A stretch of 64,000 nucleotides of DNA from NCBI GenBank assembly GCA_030748575.1, contig JASMLR010000008.1:1-64000 (forward strand), in the 5' to 3' direction. Origin of the DNA: Phycisphaerales bacterium (lineage in GTDB: Bacteria > Planctomycetota > Phycisphaerae > Phycisphaerales > SM1A02). Position numbers and translations under genes: made by a program. Positions 7,845-17,413 of the stretch are shown here, one piece after another (position 1 is the first letter of the stretch; each line of letters starts with the position of its first letter). The notes beneath the pieces were generated by a model that saw only the letters and a program-made list of their open reading frames with translations, was not told the origin of the DNA and did no database searches.

Positions 7845-9596
7845 ATGAAGACCCTGCATGGCATCCCGGTGGCTCCTGGCATTGCACACTCGGTTGCGTT
7901 TGTGCTCGATCAGGCGAGGGAACGTATTGCCCGCGATGGTGTTGCGGAGTCCCGCCGGGCGGAAGAGGTGGCCGGACTTGAGCGAGCGCTGGAGGCGGCG
8001 GAAGCGTCCCTTGAAGCGGACCGTCGTCAGGTGGAGCGTGACCTTGGCCCCGAGGCTGCCCAGATTTTTGACGTGCACCTGGTCCTGCTCAGGGACGAAG
8101 CCCTCGTGTCGCCGGTCAGGAGTCGGATTGTTGACGAAGGGGTCACGGCGGCCTTTGCCGTTTCGGAAGCCTTCCATGGGCTTGCCGAGCGGTTTCGAAC
8201 GATGGGCAGTCCGATCTTTCGCGACAAGGCCCGGGACATCCTGGATCTGGAACGCCGCATTCTGGATCAACTTCTCGGAAGGACCCGGGAGCGACTCCAG
8301 AAGGTCACCGAGCCGGTGGTCCTGCTGGCGCATGAGTTGACGCCTGCCGATGCCGCCTCGCTCTCACGCGAGCGGGTCGTGGCCATTGTGCTTGAGGCTG
8401 GGGGACGGACCGATCACGCATCGATCGTGGCCTCAGCGATCGGCATTCCGGTCGTTGTGGGCATCGGTGACGTCCTAGGAGACGTGAGCGATGGTGATGA
8501 AGTCATCGTTGACGGCGCCGCGGGCGTCGTCGTGCTTCAGCCCGACGATGCGACAACCACGAAGTACCGCAAACGGCGAGAGGGTCTGGAGCGGTTTCGG
8601 GCCAAAGTTGCCGGCGCCGGCGAGACGAAGACGGCCGACGGCGTTCACATTGACCTGTTCGGCAACATCGAGTTTGTGCGTGAGATCGAGGGTCTCATTG
8701 ACGTTGGTGGCGACGGCGTCGGGCTCTACCGCACCGAGTTCACGTACCTGACCAGTGTGACCGAGCCGGATGAAGAAGCACTCTTTGAAGCGTACTCCAC
8801 GGCGCTGAAGCGGCTCGACGGCCGGCCGCTGACGTTGCGGACGCTGGACCTCGGGGCGGACAAGTACACCCAGGCGCTGGCCATTGAGCCGGAACGCAAC
8901 CCATTCCTTGGCCTGCGGAGTATTCGCCACAGCCTTCAGAACCTCCCGATGTTCCGCCGCCAGTTGCGGGCAATCCTTCGCGCTTCCCCGTTTGGAAATC
9001 TGCGCGTCATGTTCCCGCTGGTGACCACCGTCGGCGAGTTCCGGCAGGCTCGGTTGCTGCTTGATGACGTGGCGGACGAGTTGCGGGACGAAGGGCACGA
9101 GGTTGCAGACGGCATCCCCGTCGGCATGATGGTCGAAGTGCCCAGCGCGGCGATCATGGCATCGACGTTCGCCCGGGTTGCGGACTTCTTCTCAATCGGC
9201 ACCAATGACCTCATCCAGTACACGGTGGCGGTGGATCGGGGGAACGAACGCGTGGCCAGCCTGTACACGGCGGCCAGCCCAGCCGTGCTGAGGCTCGTAA
9301 AAACGGCCGTTCGGGCCGCACAACGACGAAATGTCCCCGTGAGCATTTGCGGGGAGTGTGCCAGCGATATCACGTACACTATGCTCCTGTTGGGACTCGG
9401 CCTGCGGAGCCTCTCGCTTGTTCCTGCTCAGATCCCCCGGGTACGTGAAGTCATCCGGCGAGTGACGATGGAAGACTGCGAGCGGCTCGCCAGGCGGATT
9501 GGGTCCCTGGACTCTGAACGGACCATCCTCAAGGTGCTTCGTGACGAACTCATTCGTGTGCTACCCGAGATCGACGGCGAACTGGATGAAGATTGA
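7845..9596 (+). CDS. ptsI: PTS enzyme I (phosphoenolpyruvate-protein phosphotransferase)
   Basis: First enzyme of the phosphotransferase chain: it autophosphorylates from PEP and hands the phosphate to HPr. Seen: the active His in GGRTDHASIVA, the PEP/Mg-binding LYRTEFTYL and GTNDLIQYTVAVDR, and the catalytic Cys in ICGECASD (usually GEMAGD). 583 residues, normal length. The ATG at 7845 begins KTLHGIPVAPGIA as in the family. No HPr, HPr kinase or sugar permease lies nearby, so a regulatory rather than sugar-uptake role is possible. Confidence 0.95.
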   Translation: MKTLHGIPVAPGIAHSVAFVLDQARERIARDGVAESRRAEEVAGLERALEAAEASLEADRRQVERDLGPEAAQIFDVHLVLLRDEALVSPVRSRIVDEGVTAAFAVSEAFHGLAERFRTMGSPIFRDKARDILDLERRILDQLLGRTRERLQKVTEPVVLLAHELTPADAASLSRERVVAIVLEAGGRTDHASIVASAIGIPVVVGIGDVLGDVSDGDEVIVDGAAGVVVLQPDDATTTKYRKRREGLERFRAKVAGAGETKTADGVHIDLFGNIEFVREIEGLIDVGGDGVGLYRTEFTYLTSVTEPDEEALFEAYSTALKRLDGRPLTLRTLDLGADKYTQALAIEPERNPFLGLRSIRHSLQNLPMFRRQLRAILRASPFGNLRVMFPLVTTVGEFRQARLLLDDVADELRDEGHEVADGIPVGMMVEVPSAAIMASTFARVADFFSIGTNDLIQYTVAVDRGNERVASLYTAASPAVLRLVKTAVRAAQRRNVPVSICGECASDITYTMLLLGLGLRSLSLVPAQIPRVREVIRRVTMEDCERLARRIGSLDSERTILKVLRDELIRVLPEIDGELDED

Positions 9597-9853
9597 CCAA
9601 CCGCCGACCAACGAACAAGGCACAGAACCAACCACCGGCCGTCGGGTCGAGGGAGTGGCCGCCGCGGGCCGCGTGCATCAGCACGCCGCCGGCCGGAACT
9701 CACTCGGTGCGACGGCCACGAACCGCTTGACCATGACATCTTCTCGACATTCGGACACGAGTATGCCCCCCGGCCTGCGGCCGGCGCGGGGTCGTCGTCC
9801 CTCCGTCTTCGATCAAGGTGTCTCAGGTCGACCACAACCACGAAGGACATATT
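9597..9853 (+). other. Long leader region ahead of rne
   Basis: 257 bp without a gene. A perfect 6-bp hairpin (CCGGCC 9770-9775, GGCCGG 9779-9784) is the only clear structure. In proteobacteria the rne leader is the site of RNase E autoregulation; that role here is inference. Confidence 0.3.
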
Positions 9854-12334
9854 GTGGCCAAGAAAAAACGCGCGAAGCAGGACGCTTCTGCGGGCGAGAT
9901 CATGCTCGTCAACGACTCACCTGGAGAGGAGTGCCGCGTCGCCATTCTGCGCGACGGGCGCCTCGAGGATCTGTTCACTGAGCGCGCCGCGACAGCGACG
10001 AGCGTAGGGAACATTTACAAGGCGAAGGTCAGCAACGTCGAAGGGGCCATTCAGGCTGCCTTCGTCGACTACGGCCAGCCGCAACGCGGCTTCCTGCACA
10101 TTTCGGACCTGCACCCCCGGTACTTCCCGGGCGGCGAGCAGTCCGAGAAGGTGGGAAAGAAGACGGCGCATCGCGACCGCCCGCTCATTCAGAAGGCACT
10201 CAAGCGAGGCGATGAAATCCTGGTGCAGGTGCTGAAGGAGGGCATCGGCACGAAAGGGCCGACGCTGACGAGCTACCTGTCCATCCCCGGCAGGCTCATG
10301 GTGATGATGCCATACATGGATCGGGTCGGCGTCACACGTCGCGTTGAGGACGAGGATGAGCGCAAAGCCATGCGCAAGGTTCTTGATTCGCTCGATCTTC
10401 CCGACGACTTCGGCTTCATTCTTCGCACGGCGGGTATGGGGCAGACCAAGCGGGAACTCAACCGCGATGTGGCGTATCTGACACGCATGTGGAAGGTGAT
10501 GGAGAAGCGGATCGGCAAGATCGGCTCACCTGCAGAACTCTATACCGAGTCCGACCTGGTCCTGAGGACCGTGCGAGACGTGCTTCGGCCCGAGATCGAG
10601 GCGATCGTGGTCGACTCCGAAGACGCGTTCAATCGAGTGACGGGCTATCTGCGGGTCATTGCCCCGAGATCGGCGCCTCCGGTCGTTCACTACAAGCGGC
10701 CGATGCCGCTCTTCCATGCGTTCAATGTGGAGCGTCAGATTGAGACCATCCACGCCCGGGAGGTTGACCTTCCCAGTGGCGGTCGGCTCGTCATCGATCA
10801 GACCGAGGCGTTGGTTGCGATCGACGTCAACTCAGGCCGAAGTCGGTCCGCTCGAGACAGCGAGACCAATGCCTACAGGACAAATCTGGAGGCAATCGAA
10901 GAGATTGCCCGGCAGTTGCGGCTTCGAGATCTCGGCGGATTGGTGATCAACGACCTGATCGACATGCGGCAGCGGTCGCGACGCAAGGAGGTCTACGAGA
11001 AGTTCGGAGAGATGCTCAAAGTTGATCGAGCCCGAACGACCATTCTCCCGATCAGTGACTTCGGCATTCTGGAAATGACCCGCCAGCGGATGCGGCCGAG
11101 CATTCGGATGGCGAACTACGTGGAATGCCCCGGATGTGCCGGCCACGGCGAAGTCAAGGCTCCGGACATGGTCGCCGCCGATGCGGTTCGTGAGATCGGA
11201 TACCTGCTGCATTGTGATGAGACGGCCAAGTTGGAAGTGGTCGTTTCGCCCCGCGTTGCTTCGTCGCTCCTGTCGACCAAGCGGCGGGTTCTGGATGCAA
11301 TTGAGGATCGCATGGCGAAGCCGGTTGATGTGCGGGTCAGCGAGAGCATCCCCGTCGACCGGGTCGTGTATTACGCCTACGACGCGCGGGGGTCCGACCT
11401 GGATCTGGAGAAGCTCACGCCCGGGGCGCGGCCGTCTCTGGAGGAGCTGATCGCCGAGCCTGACCCCGACAACAAGGCGGAAGAGGCGAAACGCACCGGT
11501 CGGCGTCGATCCCGTCGGCGTGGCCAGGCTCCACCGGCCGATGCAGCTGCGATCGCGCTGTCGGGCGAGTTTCAGCGAGAGCTGGAGGCATTGGAGGCCG
11601 AGGCAGACCGCGAGGAGGCAAAGGACTCGAGCGAGGGTGAAGCCGCAGGGGGCTCCAGGAAGCGTCGTCGTCGCCGCCGTCGCCGCCGCAAGCCCACGCC
11701 GCTGATCGAGACGGCTTCTCGGTTGTACGTGCTGGCCAAGGCGATGGGGCTGACGTCCAAAGAGATCATCGCGCGGTGGGATGCATCCGGAAAGGAAAAG
11801 AACACCGGCTTTGTGCTCAACAGCCACATGTCAACGGTGACGCCCGAGCAGGCCTCGACCATTCAGGGCTGGTTTGATCGGCCGGAAGAGGGAGGGGAGA
11901 CCGAGTCCGCCGATGCCACCACCGAGGCCGCCGATGAATCGCCGGCGGAGGAGCAGCCCGCACCGCGGAAGCGGCGTCGGCGGCGACGGCGTGGTTCGGC
12001 AAGCCAGGAGGAGACTGCATCGGCTGAGCAGAAGCCCGAGGACAGCAGCGATGCCTCCGAGGCGCAGCCCGAGCCTGACAAGAAGCCTCGCAAGAAGCGG
12101 GCGGCGAAGAAGGCATCCAGGAAGTCGGCCGAGACCGAACCTGCCGATGGAGACGGCGACGCTCCGCCCAAGAAGAAGCGGGCTCGCAGCCGGAAACGCA
12201 AGAAGGCGGAGGGTGATGCGACCCAAGCCGATGACATGCCCAAGAAGCCAAGGCGTCGCACGCTGTACAGCAGCAGCCGCCGCAAGTTGGCGCCGGGGGC
12301 AGCTGGTGAAGCGTTGGCGCAGTCGGAGTCCTGA
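9854..12334 (+). CDS. rne: Ribonuclease E/G with IF-2 N-domain-like insert
   Basis: Endoribonuclease of the Rne/Rng family for mRNA decay and rRNA processing. Start GTG at 9854 is preferred (GAAGGA 6 nt upstream); an in-frame GTG at 9818 is possible. Seen: S1 domain GNIYKAKVSNVEGAIQAAFVDYG, catalytic Asp324 (AIDVNSG) and Asp367 (INDLIDM), and Zn-link C425-P-G-C428, with the same spacings as E. coli D303/D346/C404/C407. After the catalytic core come Arg/Lys-rich tracts (RKRRRRRRRRRK), then about residues 617-675 a module SRLYVLAKAMGLTSKEII...LNSHMST resembling the IF-2 N-terminal domain, then an acidic/basic disordered tail typical of RNA and degradosome binding. 826 residues. First gene of the rne-dxr-rseP run. 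Confidence 0.95.
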   Translation: MAKKKRAKQDASAGEIMLVNDSPGEECRVAILRDGRLEDLFTERAATATSVGNIYKAKVSNVEGAIQAAFVDYGQPQRGFLHISDLHPRYFPGGEQSEKVGKKTAHRDRPLIQKALKRGDEILVQVLKEGIGTKGPTLTSYLSIPGRLMVMMPYMDRVGVTRRVEDEDERKAMRKVLDSLDLPDDFGFILRTAGMGQTKRELNRDVAYLTRMWKVMEKRIGKIGSPAELYTESDLVLRTVRDVLRPEIEAIVVDSEDAFNRVTGYLRVIAPRSAPPVVHYKRPMPLFHAFNVERQIETIHAREVDLPSGGRLVIDQTEALVAIDVNSGRSRSARDSETNAYRTNLEAIEEIARQLRLRDLGGLVINDLIDMRQRSRRKEVYEKFGEMLKVDRARTTILPISDFGILEMTRQRMRPSIRMANYVECPGCAGHGEVKAPDMVAADAVREIGYLLHCDETAKLEVVVSPRVASSLLSTKRRVLDAIEDRMAKPVDVRVSESIPVDRVVYYAYDARGSDLDLEKLTPGARPSLEELIAEPDPDNKAEEAKRTGRRRSRRRGQAPPADAAAIALSGEFQRELEALEAEADREEAKDSSEGEAAGGSRKRRRRRRRRRKPTPLIETASRLYVLAKAMGLTSKEIIARWDASGKEKNTGFVLNSHMSTVTPEQASTIQGWFDRPEEGGETESADATTEAADESPAEEQPAPRKRRRRRRRGSASQEETASAEQKPEDSSDASEAQPEPDKKPRKKRAAKKASRKSAETEPADGDGDAPPKKKRARSRKRKKAEGDATQADDMPKKPRRRTLYSSSRRKLAPGAAGEALAQSES

Positions 12335-12337
12335 CCT

Positions 12338-13510
12338 GTGAGCAGCGGGCCAGGCATCCTGATACTCGGGTCGACTGGGTCGATCGGGTGCAGCACCGTT
12401 GAGGTGGTGGAGCACCTCCGAGCGTGCGGCGGGTATGACCTGCCGGTGCGGGGGCTCGCAGCCGGAGGCAATGTGACGCTCCTGGCCGAGCAGGCCAGGC
12501 GGCTTGGCACGCGGCACGTCGCGATTGCCGATCCGAACGCGGTGTGGGCGGGCGATGCAGCAGCGCTGACTGGCCCGGATGCAGCGGCCCAACTGGTGCG
12601 GGAGCAAGCCGAGCCCGGCGACATCGTGCTGGCAGCCATCGTGGGCGCTGCCGGTATTGACGCGGTGCTGGCGGCGATCGAACGGGGATGCCGGATCGGG
12701 CTGGCCAACAAGGAGACGCTCGTTGCTGCCGGTGCCGTCGTCATGCCGGCGGCCCGCGAAGCCGGCGTCGAGATTCTGCCGGTCGACAGCGAACACAGCG
12801 CCATCTTTCAGTGCCTGCATGGTCACCCGCCCGGAGCAGAGGTGGAGCGGCTGGTGCTGACCGCGTCCGGCGGCCCGTTCCGTGGCTGCAGCCGCGCCGA
12901 GATCGAGGCGGTGACCGTGGAGCAAGCCCTGGCGCACCCGACCTGGAAGATGGGTCCCAAGGTGACGGTTGATTCCGCCACGCTGGCCAACAAGGCTCTG
13001 GAGGTGCTTGAGGCACACTGGCTGTTTGGTCTTCCGGCTGATCGTATTGACGCCATCATCCATCCCCAGTCCATCATCCACGGCTTTGTCGAGTTCGTTG
13101 ATGGCTCCGTGCTGGCGCAGGCCGGGCCGCCCGACATGCGGACCCCGATTCAAGTGGCGTTGACCTGGCCCGAGCGGCTGCCGGCCGCTGGCCGAAGGAT
13201 GGACTGGGCGGAACTCTCCGGGCTGAGTTTCGAGCCGATCGACCACGACACATTTCCGATGATTCGTCTGGCCTGGAACGCCATTCGAGAGGGGGGGACG
13301 GCGGGGGCGGTGTTGAATGCTGCCAACGAGGTGGCGGTCGAGGCCTTTCTCAGCGGGGAGATTCGGTTTGCGGACATCTTCAGGCTGGTCGTGGATGCGT
13401 GCGATGCGTGCCCGCCACGGTCGGTCACGGATCTGGACGGGATCACCGCAGCGGATGCGGAGGCCCGCCGCTGGGTGCGTACCCACCTCCCGGCTGGCTC
13501 ACGGACATAG
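12338..13510 (+). CDS. dxr: 1-deoxy-D-xylulose 5-phosphate reductoisomerase
   Basis: Second step of the MEP isoprenoid pathway, making 2-C-methyl-D-erythritol 4-phosphate with NADPH. Seen: the nucleotide-binding GSTGSIG, NKETLV, the metal/substrate motifs DSEHSAIFQ and GGPFRG, the flexible loop HPTWKMGPKVTVDSATLANK, and IHPQSIIHG. 390 residues, full length. GTG start 3 nt after the rne stop with GGAG about 9 nt upstream. Followed 9 nt later by rseP, a common neighbour. Confidence 0.97.
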   Translation: MSSGPGILILGSTGSIGCSTVEVVEHLRACGGYDLPVRGLAAGGNVTLLAEQARRLGTRHVAIADPNAVWAGDAAALTGPDAAAQLVREQAEPGDIVLAAIVGAAGIDAVLAAIERGCRIGLANKETLVAAGAVVMPAAREAGVEILPVDSEHSAIFQCLHGHPPGAEVERLVLTASGGPFRGCSRAEIEAVTVEQALAHPTWKMGPKVTVDSATLANKALEVLEAHWLFGLPADRIDAIIHPQSIIHGFVEFVDGSVLAQAGPPDMRTPIQVALTWPERLPAAGRRMDWAELSGLSFEPIDHDTFPMIRLAWNAIREGGTAGAVLNAANEVAVEAFLSGEIRFADIFRLVVDACDACPPRSVTDLDGITAADAEARRWVRTHLPAGSRT

Positions 13511-13519
13511 GACTTCGGC

Positions 13520-15607
13520 ATGGACCTGTTCATATCCGGATTCAACATTCTGGTGATCGCGCTCGGTTTCGGGACGTTGATCTTCATTCACGAACTGGGA
13601 CACTTCGCCGCAGCGAAGTGGGCCGGAATTCGCACGCATGCCTTTGCGATTGGATTTGGCCCGCCGATCTTCAGTTGGCGGCGCGGGCTTGGATTCTGCT
13701 GGGGCTCGAGCGAGGTGGTGGTGCGTCGGAAGTGCGGCCGGGCCGCGATGCAGATGACCGACCGCGAACTTGCCGAGGAGGGTCTTGGGGAGACTGAGTA
13801 CTCGGTCCGCTGGCTCCCGCTCGGGGGCTTCGTGCGGATGCTCGGGCAGGATGACCTCGACCCGGGGGATCGCGCGGTGACCGATCGGGGCTTCAGCAGC
13901 GTTTCGATCGGAAAGCGGATGATTGTCATTTCCGCCGGTGTCATCATGAATGTGCTGCTCGCGATCGTGTGCTTTGTGATTGCATTCAGCGTCGGCGTGC
14001 CATTCGAGGCCGCCGTCATCGGGGAAGTGGCTCCGAACGCGCCTGCCAGTCGCGCGGTGGCGGTGGACGGATCTGTGCCGGCAGGCCTTCGCCCGGGCGA
14101 TGTGATCAAGTCCATCGATGGCCAGCAGGCCGAAGCATTCGTCGATGTGCAGGTGGCTGCCGGGATGTCGATTCCAGGCGAGGCGCTCCGCATGGTTGTG
14201 CAGCGGCAGGGATCGGACATCGCGTTCGACGTCGTGCCCGAAGAAAGTCCGGTGACGGGCATGCGCGGCATCGGCGTCATGCCAGCCGCTTCGTTGACGC
14301 TCTCGACGATCGGAGACCTGCGGGACATGGTGGAGTCGGTTGTCTCCACGCTGGACATCGCGGCCGAGGTGGGGCCGGGTTGGTCGATCGACACGATTGA
14401 TCAGCAGAAGGTTGCCAACTGGGGCGACCTGGAGCGGGCGAGCATGGATGTCGGCGGTGGGTCGATGGCCGTGGGGTGGGCAGGGCCTGACGGACAATCT
14501 GTTGGCAGCACCCTTTCCGCCACACCCCAATGGCAAACGCTCGTCTACGCGGGGGCGACGGCATCGTCGGTGGTGGGGTATGAACTTGGTATCGGCGGCT
14601 TCGTGCCACTGGTGAAGATCGACCGGGTGCCGGCAGGAAGCGTCAATGAGGGGGTGCTTCTGCCCGGCGATGTGGTGCTTGCCGTGGGGGGCGTTGACGG
14701 ACCCAGAATGCGCGGCTTCCGCGCGGCCATCGCGGAGGCGCCCGGGGACACGCTGGCCATGCGGGTGCGTCGCGGGGACGAGCCTATCGACCTGGTGGTC
14801 CATCTCACCCGGTCCGGCTTGATGGGCCGGACCGCCATGGCGGGGGTCTTCCCTGCGTACGCGTGGGACTGCCCACTGATGGCGGCGCCCATGATGTCTG
14901 TGGAAGGGGGCGACGAAACGCTCGCGGCAAGTGTCCCGGACGGCGTGCTGCCCGGCAGCCGGTGGGTCTCGGTCGACGGCGTTCAGATCGGATCCTGGCG
15001 TGATGTGTGGATGGCGTTTCGCGCCGCTGCAGCACGCGGCGCCGAGGCGTTGTCGGTCGAGATCGAAAACCCGACGATCGGTCGGGAACGACGCGCCGTG
15101 ATGCTCCCGATTCCATCATCTGCGCGATCGGCGATGGCTGGCCTGCAGTGGCAGCCGCCGCTGCCTTCGTGGTGCTTTGACTCTCTGAACGTGGTTCGGA
15201 GCAGCGATGGCAATCCCATTCGGGCGCTGAGCATGGGGGTCCAGGAGACCTGGAAGTTCATCGTGGTGACGTATCTGACCATCGACCGGTTGGTCCGGGG
15301 CTCGGTGGGGGTGGAGCACCTGCATGGGCCGGTCGGGATTGTGCATGTCGGGACGAAGGTCATGAGCCGGGGGTTCATGTACCTGCTGTTCTTCCTCGGC
15401 ATCATCAGCGTGAACCTCGCCGTGCTCAACTTCCTGCCGCTGCCCATCGTCGATGGCGGCATGTTCCTGTATCTGGTGTACGAGAAGATCCGCGGCGTGC
15501 CCCCTCCGATCGGCTTTCAGAACGCGGCCATGCTTCTTGGCCTCATGCTCATCCTGACGGCCTTCGTCGTGACGTTCTACAACGACGTCATGCGGCTCAT
15601 TCAGTGA
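13520..15607 (+). CDS. rseP: Site-2 protease, RseP/M50 family, enlarged
   Basis: Intramembrane zinc protease. N-terminal helix with HELGH (24-28) and C-terminal membrane part with NFLPLPIVDGG carrying the third zinc ligand Asp. At 695 residues it is much longer than the about 450 of E. coli RseP. The middle holds one clear PDZ (GLRPGDVIKSIDG, about 190-240), a second (VLLPGDVVLAVGGVDG, about 380-430) and a third PDZ-like segment (GVLPGSRWVSVDGVQIGSW, about 475-520). An extra loop sits after the first helix. AGGA overlaps the dxr stop 7 nt before the ATG. It may cleave anti-sigma factors or leftover signal peptides; the substrate is unknown. Confidence 0.92.
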   Translation: MDLFISGFNILVIALGFGTLIFIHELGHFAAAKWAGIRTHAFAIGFGPPIFSWRRGLGFCWGSSEVVVRRKCGRAAMQMTDRELAEEGLGETEYSVRWLPLGGFVRMLGQDDLDPGDRAVTDRGFSSVSIGKRMIVISAGVIMNVLLAIVCFVIAFSVGVPFEAAVIGEVAPNAPASRAVAVDGSVPAGLRPGDVIKSIDGQQAEAFVDVQVAAGMSIPGEALRMVVQRQGSDIAFDVVPEESPVTGMRGIGVMPAASLTLSTIGDLRDMVESVVSTLDIAAEVGPGWSIDTIDQQKVANWGDLERASMDVGGGSMAVGWAGPDGQSVGSTLSATPQWQTLVYAGATASSVVGYELGIGGFVPLVKIDRVPAGSVNEGVLLPGDVVLAVGGVDGPRMRGFRAAIAEAPGDTLAMRVRRGDEPIDLVVHLTRSGLMGRTAMAGVFPAYAWDCPLMAAPMMSVEGGDETLAASVPDGVLPGSRWVSVDGVQIGSWRDVWMAFRAAAARGAEALSVEIENPTIGRERRAVMLPIPSSARSAMAGLQWQPPLPSWCFDSLNVVRSSDGNPIRALSMGVQETWKFIVVTYLTIDRLVRGSVGVEHLHGPVGIVHVGTKVMSRGFMYLLFFLGIISVNLAVLNFLPLPIVDGGMFLYLVYEKIRGVPPPIGFQNAAMLLGLMLILTAFVVTFYNDVMRLIQ

Positions 15608-15625
15608 TCTTTGCAGTGTGGGCGT

Positions 15626-15662
15626 ACAGGCGGGCCTGTGCGGGTTGTGCGGGCACGAACCC
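15626..15662 (+). terminator. Paired hairpins after rseP
   Basis: A 5-bp hairpin (ACAGG/CCTGT, 15626-15639) is followed by a longer one (15642-15662, GGGTTGTGC against GCAC-g-AACCC). No T-run follows, so termination is uncertain. Confidence 0.3.
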
Positions 15663-15779
15663 CATCTGAATCCCCTCCAAACGCTTGGTCCGGGGCGAGT
15701 TCAATCCCAACATGAACGATGTTGAGCCACACGGTCACGGTGGCCGAAGCCAGTTTCAATGCTCGCAGGAGGGGCATGT

Positions 15780-16847
15780 GTGACACCGATGGTCGATGAA
15801 CATAGCGGCGTTCTGCCTCGCATTCTGATTGTCGAGAGTGATCCTGAGGTGGCGAGGCTCCTGGTTTCAGCGGTCGCATCGGCCCGTGAAGGCCGCTGCG
15901 ACTGGCCCGCAGGCGAGGACAACGAGCCAGGTGGCTGCGTCGTTGTGGACTCCCTCTCCATGTTGCACAGGATGGACCTTCGTCGATTCGGCGCCGCACT
16001 GGTGGCGTCCGTCATGTACGACGGATGTGGTCTGGATGTGCTGGCATACCTTCGAGGCCTGGCACCCAGTCTGCCTGTGGTCATGGTCGGCAGCGTCGCT
16101 GACTCGACGATCGCGTCGGAGGCCATTCGGGGCGGCGCTGCCGAGTTCGTAATCCTGACCGGGCATGAGCAGGTGACCATTCCACTGGCCGTTCGAAAGG
16201 CCATCGTGCATCGGCAACTACGGCGGGACAACGAACATCTGCAGCAGACGCTGACGCGGTCCATGGCGGAGTTGGCCGAGATGAACCGCCGGCTCGAGAG
16301 CAGTGTTCTGCGGCTTGAGGATGTCGCTCGAACGGACGACCTGACGGGCCTGACGAATCGTCGGTGGCTGAACCGAACACTGGAGGAACGCTGGGCGGAG
16401 TCCGACCGGCACGAACTGGAACTCGGGTTCCTGATGATCGACCTGGACGGGTTCAAACAACTCAATGACACGCTCGGGCACCACCGGGGTGACGATGTGC
16501 TTCGCCGGATCGGCGACCTGCTTGCCCAGACGTGCCGAGAGATCGATGTCCCGGCCCGATACGGCGGCGACGAGTTCTGCGTGCTCCTGCCCCATGCGGA
16601 TCTTCAGGCGACCATTGCGGTCGGCCAGCGGATCGCGGCGGCGTTTGAGGCCGTGAGGCAGACCTGGGGTCTGGGCACCGCGCCGCTTGGCATCTCGATC
16701 GGCGTGGCCCATCGCGGCGTCAGCGGCGCCGCGAGCCCGGATGAACTGGTACGCCATGCGGACGAGGCGATGTACGCTGCCAAGAAGAGCGGCCGCCAGT
16801 TGATGCTCCGCGAAGCGGGCCATGGCATGCGACTTCTGGTCGCCTGA
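15780..16847 (+). CDS. Diguanylate cyclase with receiver-like N-domain
   Basis: Makes cyclic di-GMP. GTG at 15780 is chosen because a perfect AGGAGG (15767-15772) lies 7 nt upstream; an ATG 9 nt later is too far from it. Residues about 12-135 fold like a response-regulator receiver (RILIVESDPEVARLL), but the expected phospho-Asp segment reads AALVASVMYDG, so the acceptor seems lost. A heptad linker (HLQQTLTRSMAELAEMNRRL) leads to the GGDEF domain with GGDEF at 262-266 and an inhibitory RxxD site (REID) five residues before it. 355 residues. Output is likely product-inhibited and signal-fed by something other than phosphorylation. Confidence 0.92.
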   Translation: MTPMVDEHSGVLPRILIVESDPEVARLLVSAVASAREGRCDWPAGEDNEPGGCVVVDSLSMLHRMDLRRFGAALVASVMYDGCGLDVLAYLRGLAPSLPVVMVGSVADSTIASEAIRGGAAEFVILTGHEQVTIPLAVRKAIVHRQLRRDNEHLQQTLTRSMAELAEMNRRLESSVLRLEDVARTDDLTGLTNRRWLNRTLEERWAESDRHELELGFLMIDLDGFKQLNDTLGHHRGDDVLRRIGDLLAQTCREIDVPARYGGDEFCVLLPHADLQATIAVGQRIAAAFEAVRQTWGLGTAPLGISIGVAHRGVSGAASPDELVRHADEAMYAAKKSGRQLMLREAGHGMRLLVA

Positions 16848-16852
16848 CGAAC

Positions 16853-17326
16853 TCAGCCCTGCTGCTCGATATCTCGCTTGTGCGCCTTGGCCTTCAGGGC
16901 TTGCCGTTTGTCATAGGTCCGCTTGCCGGTGCCGATCCCAATGAGCAGTTTGGCTCGGCCATTTCTCCAGTGGATCTCAAGCGGGACAATCGCCACACCT
17001 TTGGCCGATGCTGCACGTGCCAGTTTGCGAATCTCCCGCTTGTGGGCGAGCAGTTGGCGGGTGCGGATGGGCGCGTGCTGAAACCGCGAAGACGCATTTG
17101 GGTACTCCGCGATGTGCACGCCATGAAGGGTCAGGCTGAGTGGGACCAGCTCCGCGCGAACATACCCCTCCTGCAGGCTGGCCTGCCCGCTGCGAAGCGA
17201 CTTGACCTCAGTACCGGTCAGCCGGATGCCGCATTCAAGCGTTTCCTGAATCAGGTAGTCGTGCCGCGCACGTCGATTCCTGATCAGCGGCTCGCCGTCG
17301 TCTGTCTTCTTGCGTGATTTGGCCAT
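16853..17326 (-). CDS. smpB: SsrA-binding protein
   Basis: Partner of tmRNA in rescuing stalled ribosomes. Seen: RARHDYLIQETLECGIRLTGTEVKSLR and the basic C-terminal tail that enters the mRNA channel (GKRTYDKRQALKAKAHKRDIEQ). 157 residues from ATG 17326, the usual length. No tmRNA gene was found nearby. Converges with the diguanylate cyclase gene, leaving 5 bp between stops. Confidence 0.97.
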   Translation of the reverse strand: MAKSRKKTDDGEPLIRNRRARHDYLIQETLECGIRLTGTEVKSLRSGQASLQEGYVRAELVPLSLTLHGVHIAEYPNASSRFQHAPIRTRQLLAHKREIRKLARAASAKGVAIVPLEIHWRNGRAKLLIGIGTGKRTYDKRQALKAKAHKRDIEQQG

Positions 17327-17413
17327 CGCGGGGTGGCGCCTCTTCGTGCCGCTGTCCGTTGGCGGCGGGCATGCCGCGTGCGGGCCCTGGCCCCCTGGAG
17401 GTGTTCCCATGTT

